Source: DASWNP01 sp035537095
GTDB taxonomy: Bacteria > Acidobacteriota > Blastocatellia > Pyrinomonadales > Pyrinomonadaceae
Direction of reading: 5' to 3'
Assembly (NCBI GenBank): GCA_035537095.1
Contig: DATLMV010000116.1
Location: forward strand, 1 to 13,706
DNA: 13,706 nucleotides
This document shows positions 1 through 7,160 of the stretch, piece by piece (the stretch's first letter is position 1; each line of letters begins with the position of its first letter). The notes beneath the pieces were generated by a model, which was not told the DNA's origin, did no database searches, and was given only the letters and a program-made list of their open reading frames with translations. A program made the translations under genes and the position numbers.

Positions 1-558
1 GCCAGTCTCTATCCACCGACCGACAGGGGCGGCACTCCGGGCGTGATAGACGACGTTGACCGCACGCTCCCCATCAGCGAGCGTTTCTTCTCCGGCGGTT
101 CGACGACGCTGCGCGGGTTCAGTTCGGAGGAGGCGGGGCCGCGCATCGTCGTCCCCGGCGGCGTCTTCCGTAACAACGAGGGCGAACTCGTCACCATCAA
201 TCCCTTCACCGTGCCCATCGGCGGAAACGCGCTGGCGGTCGTCAACTTGGAAGCGCGCGTGCCGCTCGTCAAAGGCTTTCAGGCCGTGCCCTTCTACGAC
301 GGCGGCAACGTCTTCCGCCGCGTCGGCGACATCTTCGGGCGCGACGTGCAACCCGGCGAAGACCCCAACGCGCGCGCCCGTTGGACGCACACGGTCGGGC
401 TCGGCCTGCGCTTCAAGACGCCTTTCGGCCCGCTCTCGGTGGACTACGGTTTCCTCCTGAACCCGCCGACCTTCGTCCTGCGTCAGGCCGACGGCACGGA
501 CGCGCAGATTCGCCTGCGCCGCACGCAGTTTCATTTCCGCTTCGGACAAACGTTTTAA
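1..558 (+). CDS. bamA: BamA/Omp85-family outer-membrane protein, C-terminal fragment (5' end outside window)
   Basis: The reading frame is open from the first base, so this is the last 185 codons of a longer gene. The first in-window start codon (a GTG at 43) should not be taken as the true start. The fragment is the end of a 16-stranded Omp85 barrel, the outer-membrane insertase that folds beta-barrel proteins. What is seen: the loop-6 signature region ERFFSGGSTTLRGF (the family's conserved V/I-RGF, here LRGF), alternating amphipathic strands with FYDGGNVF and GLGLRFKTPFGPLSVDYG, and a terminal strand ending in phenylalanine directly before the stop, as expected for an outer-membrane barrel. 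The SurA-like chaperone 48 bases downstream fits an outer-membrane biogenesis unit. BamA and the paralogue TamA cannot be separated from this part alone because the POTRA domains are missing; the family call is secure. Confidence 0.85.
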   Translation, partial: ASLYPPTDRGGTPGVIDDVDRTLPISERFFSGGSTTLRGFSSEEAGPRIVVPGGVFRNNEGELVTINPFTVPIGGNALAVVNLEARVPLVKGFQAVPFYDGGNVFRRVGDIFGRDVQPGEDPNARARWTHTVGLGLRFKTPFGPLSVDYGFLLNPPTFVLRQADGTDAQIRLRRTQFHFRFGQTF

Positions 559-561
559 AGA

Positions 562-722
562 GGGGGAAAAGGGGAAATGGTCAAAGGGGTAAAGGGAAGA
601 TTAAAGATGAAAGGGTTCAAAATTATCTTCATTAAAGCCGGACTGATGCGCGCTGCGCTCGGCGTCGGACTTGTGTTCGCGTCTGTTGCCCTTTCCCCTT
701 TTGACCGTTTCCCCCTTTCCCC
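562..722. repeat. Imperfect inverted repeat of GGGGAAA-type words flanking and entering the surA-like start
   Basis: The left arm (562-596) is a purine run of GGGG/AAA words around a central GGTCAAA. The right arm (689-722) is close to its reverse complement, with central TTTTGACC; the spacer is 92 nt. The left arm lies between the BamA stop and the next start and supplies the purine-rich Shine-Dalgarno. The right arm lies inside the coding sequence and is translated as the residues SPFDRFPLSPF. The word type recurs at 9127-9214. The arms and positions are read directly; calling it a repeat-family member is inference. Confidence 0.7.
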
Positions 723-1338
723 GTTCGCGCCGCGCGCGCATGCACAGGAGGTGGTTGACAAGTGGGTGGCGGTCATCAACGGGCGGGAGTTGATCACCTA
801 CACAGACCTTCTCTGGCAACTCGCCTTGCAGCCCAACGTGCCGCTCGACAACCCGCGCGCCGAAGATTTGGAACGCGCTCTCCAACTCATCATTGACCAG
901 CGTTTGATTTCGCAGGAGGCGGAAAAACTGCCGACCATCACGCCGCGCGCCGCCGAGGTCGAGGCCGGACTCAAGGAGTTGATTGCGCGTTTCCCTTCGC
1001 AGGCGGAGTTTTATCAACGCCTCGCGCGCGTCGGTCTGGGGGAGAACTCCGAGCAGTTGCGCGAGATCGTGCGCCAGCGAGTCGCCATCGAAAACTACAT
1101 TGACTTCCGTTTCCGCTCCTTCACCGTCGTCACGCCGCAGGAGGTCAGCGACTACTACCGCGACGTGTTCGTCCCGCGCTGGCGTCAGCAGTCGCCCGGT
1201 CGCCTCGTCCCTTCGTTTGAAGACAAGCGCGCGGAAATCGAGAAGCAACTCGCCGAGAGCAAAATCGGCTCCGAAGCCGACAAGTTTCTCGAAGATGCGC
1301 GCACCCGCGCCGAAATCACTATCCTCAACCAACCGTAA
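607..1338 (+). CDS. SurA N-terminal-domain periplasmic chaperone without a parvulin (PPIase) domain
   Basis: A 243-residue secreted protein resembling the chaperone core of SurA/PpiD-type proteins, which escort unfolded outer-membrane proteins across the periplasm. After the signal peptide come DKWVAVINGRELITYTDL, the usual start of the SurA N domain, then the long helical part (EDLERALQLIIDQRLISQEA) and a closing helix and strand ending RAEITIL. No parvulin domain is present, so isomerase activity is not expected. ATG 607 is preferred: GGGAAG sits 7 nt upstream. ATG 577 would lie inside the repeat, and ATG 646 lacks a ribosome site. The signal peptide is odd: the hydrophobic stretch ending ASVAL is separated from the likely cleavage site (AHA before QE) by about 15 residues encoded by a repeat arm. 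The gene follows bamA closely and is probably co-transcribed with it. Confidence 0.8.
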   Translation: MKGFKIIFIKAGLMRAALGVGLVFASVALSPFDRFPLSPFAPRAHAQEVVDKWVAVINGRELITYTDLLWQLALQPNVPLDNPRAEDLERALQLIIDQRLISQEAEKLPTITPRAAEVEAGLKELIARFPSQAEFYQRLARVGLGENSEQLREIVRQRVAIENYIDFRFRSFTVVTPQEVSDYYRDVFVPRWRQQSPGRLVPSFEDKRAEIEKQLAESKIGSEADKFLEDARTRAEITILNQP

Positions 1339-1440
1339 CGGCAGACGACGGAAGACGGTTGCCGCACAAGCGAGCGAGCTTTCGGAAACGTCAGCGCGAG
1401 CTTGCCGTCTCAAAACGCCCTGCTTCATCAAGCATCTATC

Positions 1441-1469
1441 TTTTCGTTTATTCCCCGCTTCGTGATAAT
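1441..1469 (+). promoter_or_regulatory. Candidate sigma70-type promoter before the secreted hypothetical gene
   Basis: GATAAT at 1464-1469 matches five of six bases of the -10 consensus and lies in a locally AT-rich stretch of the 198-base gap. The -35 position 17 bases upstream (TTTTCG) is poor. The gap also holds AGACGG (1352) and CCGTCT (1405), which could pair as a loose stem ending the upstream unit. This is weak evidence only. Confidence 0.25.
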
Positions 1470-1536
1470 TTTGGATTGGCGTCGCACGTTGCGGCGCGAG
1501 TTCCCCGAGTTTACGATTGAAAGGCTGACTATCCGA

Positions 1537-2661
1537 ATGAGCAGAAGAAAACGTTTCCTGTTTCCCCTGATGTTGGTGACAACCGCGCTGGCCGCGTTTG
1601 CTGTCAACGCTCCTGCGCAGAAGACCGCGACCCCCTCCGCCGTCGCCGCTGCCGCCGCCGCCGCGAGTCAAACGTCTATTGACCCGTTTCAGGCGCTCCC
1701 GCCTGCCGAGGCCGTCTTCGTCGTCAACGTGCAGCGCGTGCTGCGCGACGCCGTGCCGCGCGTCCTCGCCAACGAGCCGAAGACCCTTTTGCAGATGAAC
1801 ACTTCGATTGCGGGCTTCAAGGCTTTGACCGGCATAGACGTGCACGACGTGCGCCGTCTCGTCATCGGCCTGCGCGACCTGTCGCCCGAGAAGATGTCGA
1901 AGGGAACCTTCAACGGCGTGATTATCGCCGAGGGCATTGACACGGAAAAACTGCTCACGCTCATCCGGATGCAGGACAAGACCAAAGCCGTCGAGGAAGA
2001 CTATCAGGGGCAGCGCATCTACACGCGACCGAAGTCGCCCGACAAGCCTGCCGACTGGGACTTGTCAATCGCCGCGCTCGACGCCACGACGCTCGTCGTC
2101 GGAACCGCGTCGGAGGTGCGCGCCAGCATTGACGCCAACGCCGGACGCGGCGCGCGCCTCAGCGCGGAACTGCGCGAATCCGTCATGCTGCGCCCCGACT
2201 CGCTGGCCTCGATAGCCTTCGTCATGCCGCCCTCCATCCTCGCCTCCATGCCGACGACGGGCGGCGACAACGACATGTCCAAAATCTTCACGGGCGCGCT
2301 CGCCTCCTTCAAGATGTTTCGCGGCGCGCTCGGGCTGACGCCCACCGGCTACGACATCAACGTCGCCGCCAAACTCACCGACAGCGAGCGCGCCAAAGCG
2401 ACTAGTGATGCGCTCGAAGGCTTGCGCGCGCTGGCCGTGATGGAAGCCCCCAAGACGGACAAAGACCGGATGATGATGGACTTGCTCAAGCAGGTCAGAA
2501 TCTCCTCGCTCGAAGACGAGGTGCAAATCTCGACCGAAATCTCGCAAGTCACGGTTAACTCCCTGATTCGCGCGGCCAACCTGTCGGGCAGCCGCAGCAC
2601 GCAGCCCGCGAAGCGGCGAACCCCCGCGCGCCGACAGGCGAGAAGAAGGGCGCGCGGCTAG
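1537..2661 (+). CDS. Secreted protein of unknown function, 374 aa
   Basis: I do not recognise this family. The start at ATG 1537 gives a clean Sec signal peptide: a charged SRRKR n-region, the hydrophobic stretch FLFPLMLVTTALAAFAV, and a probable cut after NAPAQ. A longer frame reaching back to 1402 would bury this signal, so it is rejected. The mature protein begins with an Ala-rich stretch encoded by GCC/GCN codons, then DPFQALPPAEAVFVVNVQRVL. It continues as a mixed alpha/beta protein with repeated 'value versus threshold' style segments (DLSIAALDATTLVVGTAS near residue 180; SLASIAFVMPPSILASM near 225). The C-terminus is Arg-rich (RRTPARRQARRRARG) and may bind nucleic acid, polyanions or the envelope surface. 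No catalytic motif, lipobox or second membrane segment is visible. The style resembles periplasmic proteins of the DUF3352 type, but that is only a resemblance. Confidence 0.75.
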   Translation: MSRRKRFLFPLMLVTTALAAFAVNAPAQKTATPSAVAAAAAAASQTSIDPFQALPPAEAVFVVNVQRVLRDAVPRVLANEPKTLLQMNTSIAGFKALTGIDVHDVRRLVIGLRDLSPEKMSKGTFNGVIIAEGIDTEKLLTLIRMQDKTKAVEEDYQGQRIYTRPKSPDKPADWDLSIAALDATTLVVGTASEVRASIDANAGRGARLSAELRESVMLRPDSLASIAFVMPPSILASMPTTGGDNDMSKIFTGALASFKMFRGALGLTPTGYDINVAAKLTDSERAKATSDALEGLRALAVMEAPKTDKDRMMMDLLKQVRISSLEDEVQISTEISQVTVNSLIRAANLSGSRSTQPAKRRTPARRQARRRARG

Positions 2662-2691
2662 AGAGGGACGGACGCCGGAGGTTCGGCCATG

Positions 2692-2711
2692 AGCGCGGCG
2701 CGCTAAATTTT
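2692..2711 (+). terminator. Possible short rho-independent terminator after the secreted hypothetical gene
   Basis: AGCGC (2692-2696) can pair with GCGCT (2700-2704) across a 3-nt loop, followed by AAATTTT. The stem is GC-rich but only 5 bp and the T run is short. It lies 30 bases past the stop at 2661. Termination is plausible but not compelling. Confidence 0.35.
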
Positions 2712-2780
2712 AGCCTGACCGTCATTGTCAGCTTTGCCGACGCTGTCAGCTTGGCCCGCTAGGTTAGCTTCGCGTTGATG
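2709..2780. repeat. Four imperfect tandem copies of an 18-bp unit upstream of the patatin gene
   Basis: Units start at 2709, 2727, 2745 and 2763. Each begins with a six-base word of the form (G/T)T(C/T)AGC, and the middle two share GTCAGCTT-GCC. The 18-base spacing is exact. On the minus strand they would read as a hexapeptide repeat (ADSVGK, ADNDGQ and similar) in an otherwise unsupported frame. The array ends 31 bases before the patatin start and could be a binding-site cluster or a relic; nothing decides this. Confidence 0.5.
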
Positions 2781-2811
2781 GTCGCCTCCGTCGTTCTTCA
2801 TGTAGGGTTTT

Positions 2812-3684
2812 ATGTGGCGGAAGGAAAAGAGTCCGAAGTTTGAAAGGCCGCGCGTCGGGCTGGCGCTCTCGGGCGGGGCGGCGCGCGGCGTCGCACACAT
2901 CGGCGTGCTCAAGGTCTTCGCCGAGCAGGAGATTCCCGTAGACTTCGTGGCGGGCACTTCGGCGGGCGCACTCGTCGGCGGCGCGCTGGCCGCCGGATTG
3001 ACCATCGAGCAACTCGAAGAGTTCGGGCGCGGGCTGCGCTGGCGCGACTTCGGGCGGATGAGCCTCTCGCGTCTCGGCATCCAATCGAACGCGCGGATGG
3101 AAGACTACATCCGCGCGCGTTTTCCCGTCACACGCTTTGAAGACTTGCGCCTGCCCTTCGCCGCCGTCGCCACAGACCTCCACACCGGCACGCCCGTCGT
3201 CTTGAGCGGCACGGGCGACCTGCCCTTCGCCATCCGCGCCAGTTGCGCGCTCCCCGGCTGGTACATCCCCGTCACGGACGAGCAGGGCAGACAACTGGTT
3301 GACGGCGGCCTCGTCGCCAACGTCCCGACGGCGGCGGTGCGCGCGCTCGGCGCGGAAGTCGTTGTCGCCGTTGACGTTAACTCCGAGGGCGCGAAGTTTA
3401 TGGGGCCCGCGCAGTCCATCGTCGGCGTGCTTCTGGCGTCCTTGATTCTCGTCCAGCGCACCGCCGCCGCGCATCAACGACAACTAGCCGATGTCGTCAT
3501 CATGCCCCGCGTCGGCCACATCCGTTGGGACGAGATGACGCGCGCCGACGAACTCATCCGCGCCGGAGAAGAGGCCGCGCGCCTCGCCCTCGAACCCATC
3601 CGCCAACTCCTCGCCCCGCCCCCCGAAGAACCCCCCAGACGCTGGTTTCAACGCCGCCACCAGCGCGACCGCCAGACCGCCTAA
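2812..3684 (+). CDS. Patatin-like phospholipase (RssA/YchK type)
   Basis: A 290-residue serine lipid acyl hydrolase of the bacterial patatin family. All catalytic elements are present in the right order: the glycine-rich oxyanion-hole motif GGAARG at residues 21-26, the nucleophile elbow GTSAG at 48-52 with Ser50, and the second dyad residue in DGGLVANVP with Asp164. There is no signal peptide or membrane segment before residue 14, so a cytoplasmic or inner-membrane-face enzyme is likely. A hydrophobic stretch near 205-215 (SIVGVLLASLILV) is part of the usual fold. The C-terminal 20 residues are rich in Pro, Arg and Gln (PPPEEPPRRWFQRR) and extend past the conserved domain. Length suits the compact RssA group. 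Substrate is unknown. The gene stands alone between non-coding gaps, so no pathway can be read from context. The start follows a weak TAGGG ribosome site. Confidence 0.9.
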   Translation: MWRKEKSPKFERPRVGLALSGGAARGVAHIGVLKVFAEQEIPVDFVAGTSAGALVGGALAAGLTIEQLEEFGRGLRWRDFGRMSLSRLGIQSNARMEDYIRARFPVTRFEDLRLPFAAVATDLHTGTPVVLSGTGDLPFAIRASCALPGWYIPVTDEQGRQLVDGGLVANVPTAAVRALGAEVVVAVDVNSEGAKFMGPAQSIVGVLLASLILVQRTAAAHQRQLADVVIMPRVGHIRWDEMTRADELIRAGEEAARLALEPIRQLLAPPPEEPPRRWFQRRHQRDRQTA

Positions 3685-4115
3685 ACCAAGCAACAAAAGA
3701 AGATAAACGTCCACCGGACAACTCTCCGGCAGGGCCGACTTTTATTCAGCCTCCTCTTTATCAAACAAAATCCGGCACAGACAGCATCCGGCGGGCCTAT
3801 CCTCTCCTGAAAATTTTTCCGCAAACATGTATCCGCAAACCATTCTAAACGCACGACTTCTACGCCGCCTGAATTAATTCGAGACGCCCGCCGGGAGCGT
3901 GATTTTGATCGGACTGTAGCGAAACAGGTCAAAGCCTCCTTCGAGCCATCCCGAAATTCATCACGCGTTTCTTCGAGCGAAGTTTTTAAGTCGTTAAAAA
4001 TGCTCAGGTTAGCGTGCCGCCTCAAACGTGTTCCGGCTTGCTCCGTGGGGGTCGGCATGGACGTTGCACAATGTTGGCACGGGTAATCCGTTGAGTAAGG
4101 GCAGAGGGGGAAGCC
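3685..4115. other. 431-base gap with no recognisable gene
   Basis: This stretch is visibly richer in A and T than its neighbours. I see no tRNA, no known RNA and no coding frame with a ribosome site. Small features: CCGGA/TCCGG (3714-3729), a short hairpin that might end the patatin transcript; two copies of TCCGCAAAC (3819 and 3831); the palindrome GAATTAATTC (3871-3880); and a CTTCG/CGAAG pair followed by a T-rich run near 3975. A minus-strand frame of about 125 codons crosses most of it but lacks a ribosome site and family resemblance. The stretch may be decayed sequence plus the promoter of the small ORF at 4116. Confidence 0.5.
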
Positions 4116-4289
4116 ATGAGAGAGTTAGCGAGCAGTTTCGTGCAGTTGACGGTCATCGTCGCCTTGATGGTGATGCTGGCGGTTTCGACGGCGGCGGTGG
4201 CGCAATGGGCGAGCGGCGACCTGACCACGGGCGCGGGCGTCTCCACGTCGCAGACGCCCTCCATGCTCGCCGCCGACACGGTGCGCTAG
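4116..4289 (+). CDS. Small secreted or membrane-anchored protein, 57 aa, unknown function
   Basis: An ATG with a strong purine-rich ribosome site (AGAGGGGG, about 5 nt spacing) opens a 57-codon frame ending in TAG. Residues 1-30 form a typical signal: a short n-region MRELASSF, the hydrophobic core VQLTVIVALMVMLAVSTAAV, and AVA before Q, which fits signal peptidase I. If cut, the mature piece would be only about 28 residues, rich in Thr, Ser and Ala (GDLTTGAGVSTSQT). If uncut, it is a single-pass anchor with a short periplasmic tail. It has no cysteine, so it is not a lipoprotein. It lies 166 bases before the PBP gene on the same strand. A regulatory link to the PBP is possible but not shown. 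I do not recognise the family; the signal plus ribosome site make a real gene more likely than chance. Confidence 0.6.
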   Translation: MRELASSFVQLTVIVALMVMLAVSTAAVAQWASGDLTTGAGVSTSQTPSMLAADTVR

Positions 4290-4310
4290 GAGCTATCGAA
4301 AGAGTTCAGT

Positions 4311-4338
4311 TTGACCTTGCGGAAGCGAAACATAGAAA
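4311..4338 (+). promoter_or_regulatory. Candidate sigma70-type promoter for the PBP gene
   Basis: TTGACC (4311-4316) matches five of six -35 consensus bases. TAGAAA (4333-4338) matches four of six -10 bases, with a 16-base spacer. It lies after the stop of the small ORF and about 118 bases before the PBP start, implying a long leader. Sequence match only. Confidence 0.35.
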
Positions 4339-4455
4339 TTCGTCGTTGATTAACCATTTACCTTCAGCACACGGGAGGCATTCGACAGGCACTTGCGGGA
4401 GGCAGCGTCAAGACGCGCCATCCCCCGGAGAAGTGTCGCCTGTCGGGGAAACGAC

Positions 4456-7068
4456 ATGGCAATCGAAATCACATCCGAACGCGCGCCGCGCCGCCTGCTG
4501 CGGCTCAAGCGCGCGAGTTCCCAACTCCGGCAAGATGTGACCCACGCGCGCCGTCGCCAACTGCTCGTCCGCCTCCTGTTCGTCCTGCCAATCATCTCGC
4601 TCGTCGCCGTCGCAATCACGCTCACATGCTTTTATATCTCGTACGCCGGAATCGTTGACGAGCGTCTGGCCTCGGGCTACCTGACGAGCCGCGCCGGAAT
4701 CTATGCCGCGCCGCGCGTGCTTCTGGTCGGGCAGAGTTTTTCGCGCGAGCGTCTGGCGGACGTGCTGCGGCGCGCGGGCTACGTCGAGGGCGCGGCGACG
4801 AGCGAGGTTTGGAGCGGTCGCTTCATGGTCGAGGGCGAGAGCATCCGCATCTTCCCGCGCCGGATGGCGGGCGCGTCTCACTCGCTCGCAGAGGTGCGCG
4901 TTGACTTCGACAGACGCAAGCACATCTCCGACATCAGAGGCGACGGCGAATCGCTCCCCTCCTACGCGCTCGAACCAGAAGCCCTGACCAACGACGCGAC
5001 GATGAAGACGGGCACGCGCGCCGCGCTCGCCTACGACGACCTGCCGCCCGTTCTCGTCCGCGCCGTCCTCGCGATTGAAGACAAGCGTTTCTTCGAGCAT
5101 CGCGGCCTTGACGCTTCGGGGATAGCGCGCGCCGCTTGGAGTTGGGTCGCGGGCGCGGGCAGTAGCGGCGGCGAAGACGTGCGGCGTCAGGGCGGCTCGA
5201 CCATCACGCAGCAACTCGTCAAGAACACATACCTGACGCCCGAGCGGACGCTCCGGCGCAAGTTCAACGAGGCCATGCTCGCCAGCGTCATCGAACGCCG
5301 CCTCTCGAAAGAGGACATCCTCGCGCTCTATTGCAACGAGATTTATCTGGGCCAGCGCGGGAGCGCGGCGGTGCGCGGCGTCGGGCAGGCGGCGCGCGTC
5401 TATTTCGGCAAGGAGTTGAAAGACTTGACGCTCGCCGAGGCCGCGACCATCGCCGGAATGATTCAGAGTCCCGCGCGCTACGCGCCCGACCGCCACCCGG
5501 AAGCCGCCGCGCAGAGACGCGACACCGTCATCTCCGCGATGCTCGACGAAGGCTTTATCAACCGCGACGAGGCCGACGCCGCGACGCGCGAACCCCTGTC
5601 GGTCGTCCCCCTCGCGGAAGCCAACAACGCGACCGCGCCTTACTTTATTGACTACGTTAATCGCGTCGTCGAGTCGGGTCTGGAAAATTCCGCAGGCGTT
5701 GACGAGCACAACCTGCGCGTCTATACGACGATTGATCTCGAACTCCAACAACTCGCGGAGAAGTCCGTCGGGCGTCAGCTTGAGCGACTCGAAAAAGTTT
5801 ACAAGGGGCGCAAGCGTCCGCAGGCCGCGCTCGTCGCGCTCGATGCGACGACGGGGCAAGTGCTGGCTCTGGTCGGCGGTCGAAGCTACGGCGAGTCGCA
5901 ACTCAATCGTGCGACCGACGCGCGCCGCCAGCCGGGTTCGGTCTTCAAGCCCTTCGTCTACGCGGCGGCGTTGGAGAGCGGCCTCTCGCCCGTCTCGCTG
6001 TACGCGGACGCGCCGCGCGCTTTTCAGTACGACGTGCGCGCCGTCTATCGCCCATCGAACTACGGCGGCGGTTATTCGATGCGCGACGTGACGATGCGCG
6101 AAGGGCTCGTGCGCTCGCTGAACGTCGTGACGGTGGACGTGGCCCTGCGCGCCGGACTCTCGCGCGTCGCCGACACGGCGGAGCGTTTCGGTCTGCCGCG
6201 ACCCGAAGCCTATCCCGCGCTCGCGCTCGGCACGACCGAAGCGACGCCGCTGCAAATCGCCTCCGCCTACGCCGCCTTCGCCAACGGCGGCACGCTCCTG
6301 CGCCCGACCGTCATCGCTCGCGCCGCCGGTTCGTCCAACGCTTCCTTCATCCAACACACGCCCGCGCCCGAGCAGGTGATCAATCCTTCGACCGCGCACA
6401 TGTTGACGGACATGCTCGCCGCCGTCGTTGACCACGGGACGGCACGCGCGGCGCGCGGCGCGTTGAAGGGGACGGCTCTGGCGGGCAAGACCGGCACGTC
6501 GCGCGACGGTTGGTTCGCGGGCTACACGCCGAACCTCGTCTGCGTCGTCTGGGTCGGCTTCGACGACGGCGAGCAGTTGGGCCTGACCGGCGCGGAGTCG
6601 GCGCTGCCCGCGTGGGTTGAGTTTATGAAGGGCGCGGTCGAGTTGCGACCCGAACTCGGCGGCGCGAGTTTCATCCGCCCCGCCGGAGTCGCGACCGTCG
6701 AGATTGACCCCGTGAGCGGGCAACTCGCCTCGCCCGACTGCCCGCAGCGCGAACGCATCGCCACGACGCACGCCCTCGCGCCCTCCGTCGAATGCATGCT
6801 CCACGGCCACCTCTACGCCCCGCCCGGAGAGGAAGCCTTCGACAATACCGGCGAATCAATCGCGCACACTTACAGCGGCAATCAACCGGCGACGATAAAC
6901 ATCTCCCGCACCGTTGCCGCCGCTTCTACAAGCACGCCGCGCGCTATCCCCAGAAGCATCGAGAGCGCGCCGTCGCTTGCGCCCGCCACACAGGTCGTCG
7001 TCAACAACGGTCGGCCCAAACTCACCAACACGCTGCGCGTCGTCGAGGGCGATGCGCGGAATCGTTAA
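4456..7068 (+). CDS. mrcB: Class A penicillin-binding protein, PBP1B-type bifunctional glycosyltransferase/transpeptidase
   Basis: An 870-residue inner-membrane enzyme that polymerises lipid II and cross-links peptide stems. Order: basic cytoplasmic N-terminus; transmembrane helix about residues 38-60; a UB2H-like segment about 79-140 (RAGIYAAPRVLLVGQ, then LRRAGYVEG), characteristic of PBP1B; a GT51 domain with EDKRFFEHRG (catalytic Glu208) and GGSTITQQLVKN; and a transpeptidase domain with SVFK (Ser495, Lys498), SLN (554-556) and KTGTS (from Lys678). All key residues are present, so both activities are expected. A tail of about 130 residues follows, with two cysteines (SPDCPQ and VECMLHG) that may form a periplasmic disulfide, then a low-complexity end. 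ATG 4456 is preferred over an upstream TTG at 4393 because it starts just before the basic n-region. In gamma-proteobacteria UB2H docks the activator LpoB; no LpoB is visible here. Confidence 0.93.
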   Translation: MAIEITSERAPRRLLRLKRASSQLRQDVTHARRRQLLVRLLFVLPIISLVAVAITLTCFYISYAGIVDERLASGYLTSRAGIYAAPRVLLVGQSFSRERLADVLRRAGYVEGAATSEVWSGRFMVEGESIRIFPRRMAGASHSLAEVRVDFDRRKHISDIRGDGESLPSYALEPEALTNDATMKTGTRAALAYDDLPPVLVRAVLAIEDKRFFEHRGLDASGIARAAWSWVAGAGSSGGEDVRRQGGSTITQQLVKNTYLTPERTLRRKFNEAMLASVIERRLSKEDILALYCNEIYLGQRGSAAVRGVGQAARVYFGKELKDLTLAEAATIAGMIQSPARYAPDRHPEAAAQRRDTVISAMLDEGFINRDEADAATREPLSVVPLAEANNATAPYFIDYVNRVVESGLENSAGVDEHNLRVYTTIDLELQQLAEKSVGRQLERLEKVYKGRKRPQAALVALDATTGQVLALVGGRSYGESQLNRATDARRQPGSVFKPFVYAAALESGLSPVSLYADAPRAFQYDVRAVYRPSNYGGGYSMRDVTMREGLVRSLNVVTVDVALRAGLSRVADTAERFGLPRPEAYPALALGTTEATPLQIASAYAAFANGGTLLRPTVIARAAGSSNASFIQHTPAPEQVINPSTAHMLTDMLAAVVDHGTARAARGALKGTALAGKTGTSRDGWFAGYTPNLVCVVWVGFDDGEQLGLTGAESALPAWVEFMKGAVELRPELGGASFIRPAGVATVEIDPVSGQLASPDCPQRERIATTHALAPSVECMLHGHLYAPPGEEAFDNTGESIAHTYSGNQPATINISRTVAAASTSTPRAIPRSIESAPSLAPATQVVVNNGRPKLTNTLRVVEGDARNR

Positions 7069-7085
7069 ACTCTTACTGTGAACCC

Positions 7086-7133
7086 CATGAGCATCCTGCC
7101 GCCGCTCGCGTGAAGCGGGGCGGGATGCTTATG
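7086..7133. terminator. Strong hairpin between convergent PBP and acpS genes, likely bidirectional terminator
   Basis: The left arm AGCATCCTGCCGCCGCT (7090-7106) pairs with AGCGGGGCGGGATGCT (7114-7129) with one mismatch and one bulge over a 7-nt loop. The stem extends outward through CAT/ATG (7086-7088 with 7131-7133) after a single mismatch. It sits 17 bases past the PBP stop and 27 bases past the acpS stop on the other strand. There is no long T run on either side, so it may act as a processing or pausing hairpin instead. Confidence 0.6.
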
Positions 7134-7160
7134 TTGAATTTCGGAGAACAACTAGCGCGC

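Noticed and set aside
1402..1536. N-terminal extension of the secreted hypothetical protein
   Set aside because: It would put 45 residues before a clear Sec signal peptide that starts at ATG 1537.
601..1845. Minus-strand frame of 414 codons across the SurA-like gene
   Set aside because: It spans two plausible plus-strand genes and their gap, and has low-complexity composition and no ribosome site.
3681..4058. Minus-strand frame of 125 codons in the gap after the patatin gene
   Set aside because: No ribosome site, no family pattern and a mixed basic composition. It may be a relic, but there is no support for a gene.
4064..4095. Sigma54 promoter before the small ORF (TTGGCACGGG)
   Set aside because: There is a -24-like GG element but no GC at the required distance for the -12 element.
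4408..6810. Minus-strand frame of 800 codons opposite the PBP gene
   Set aside because: It mirrors the PBP codons in GC-rich DNA. Composition is Arg/His/Gly-rich with no domain, while the plus strand carries complete PBP motifs.
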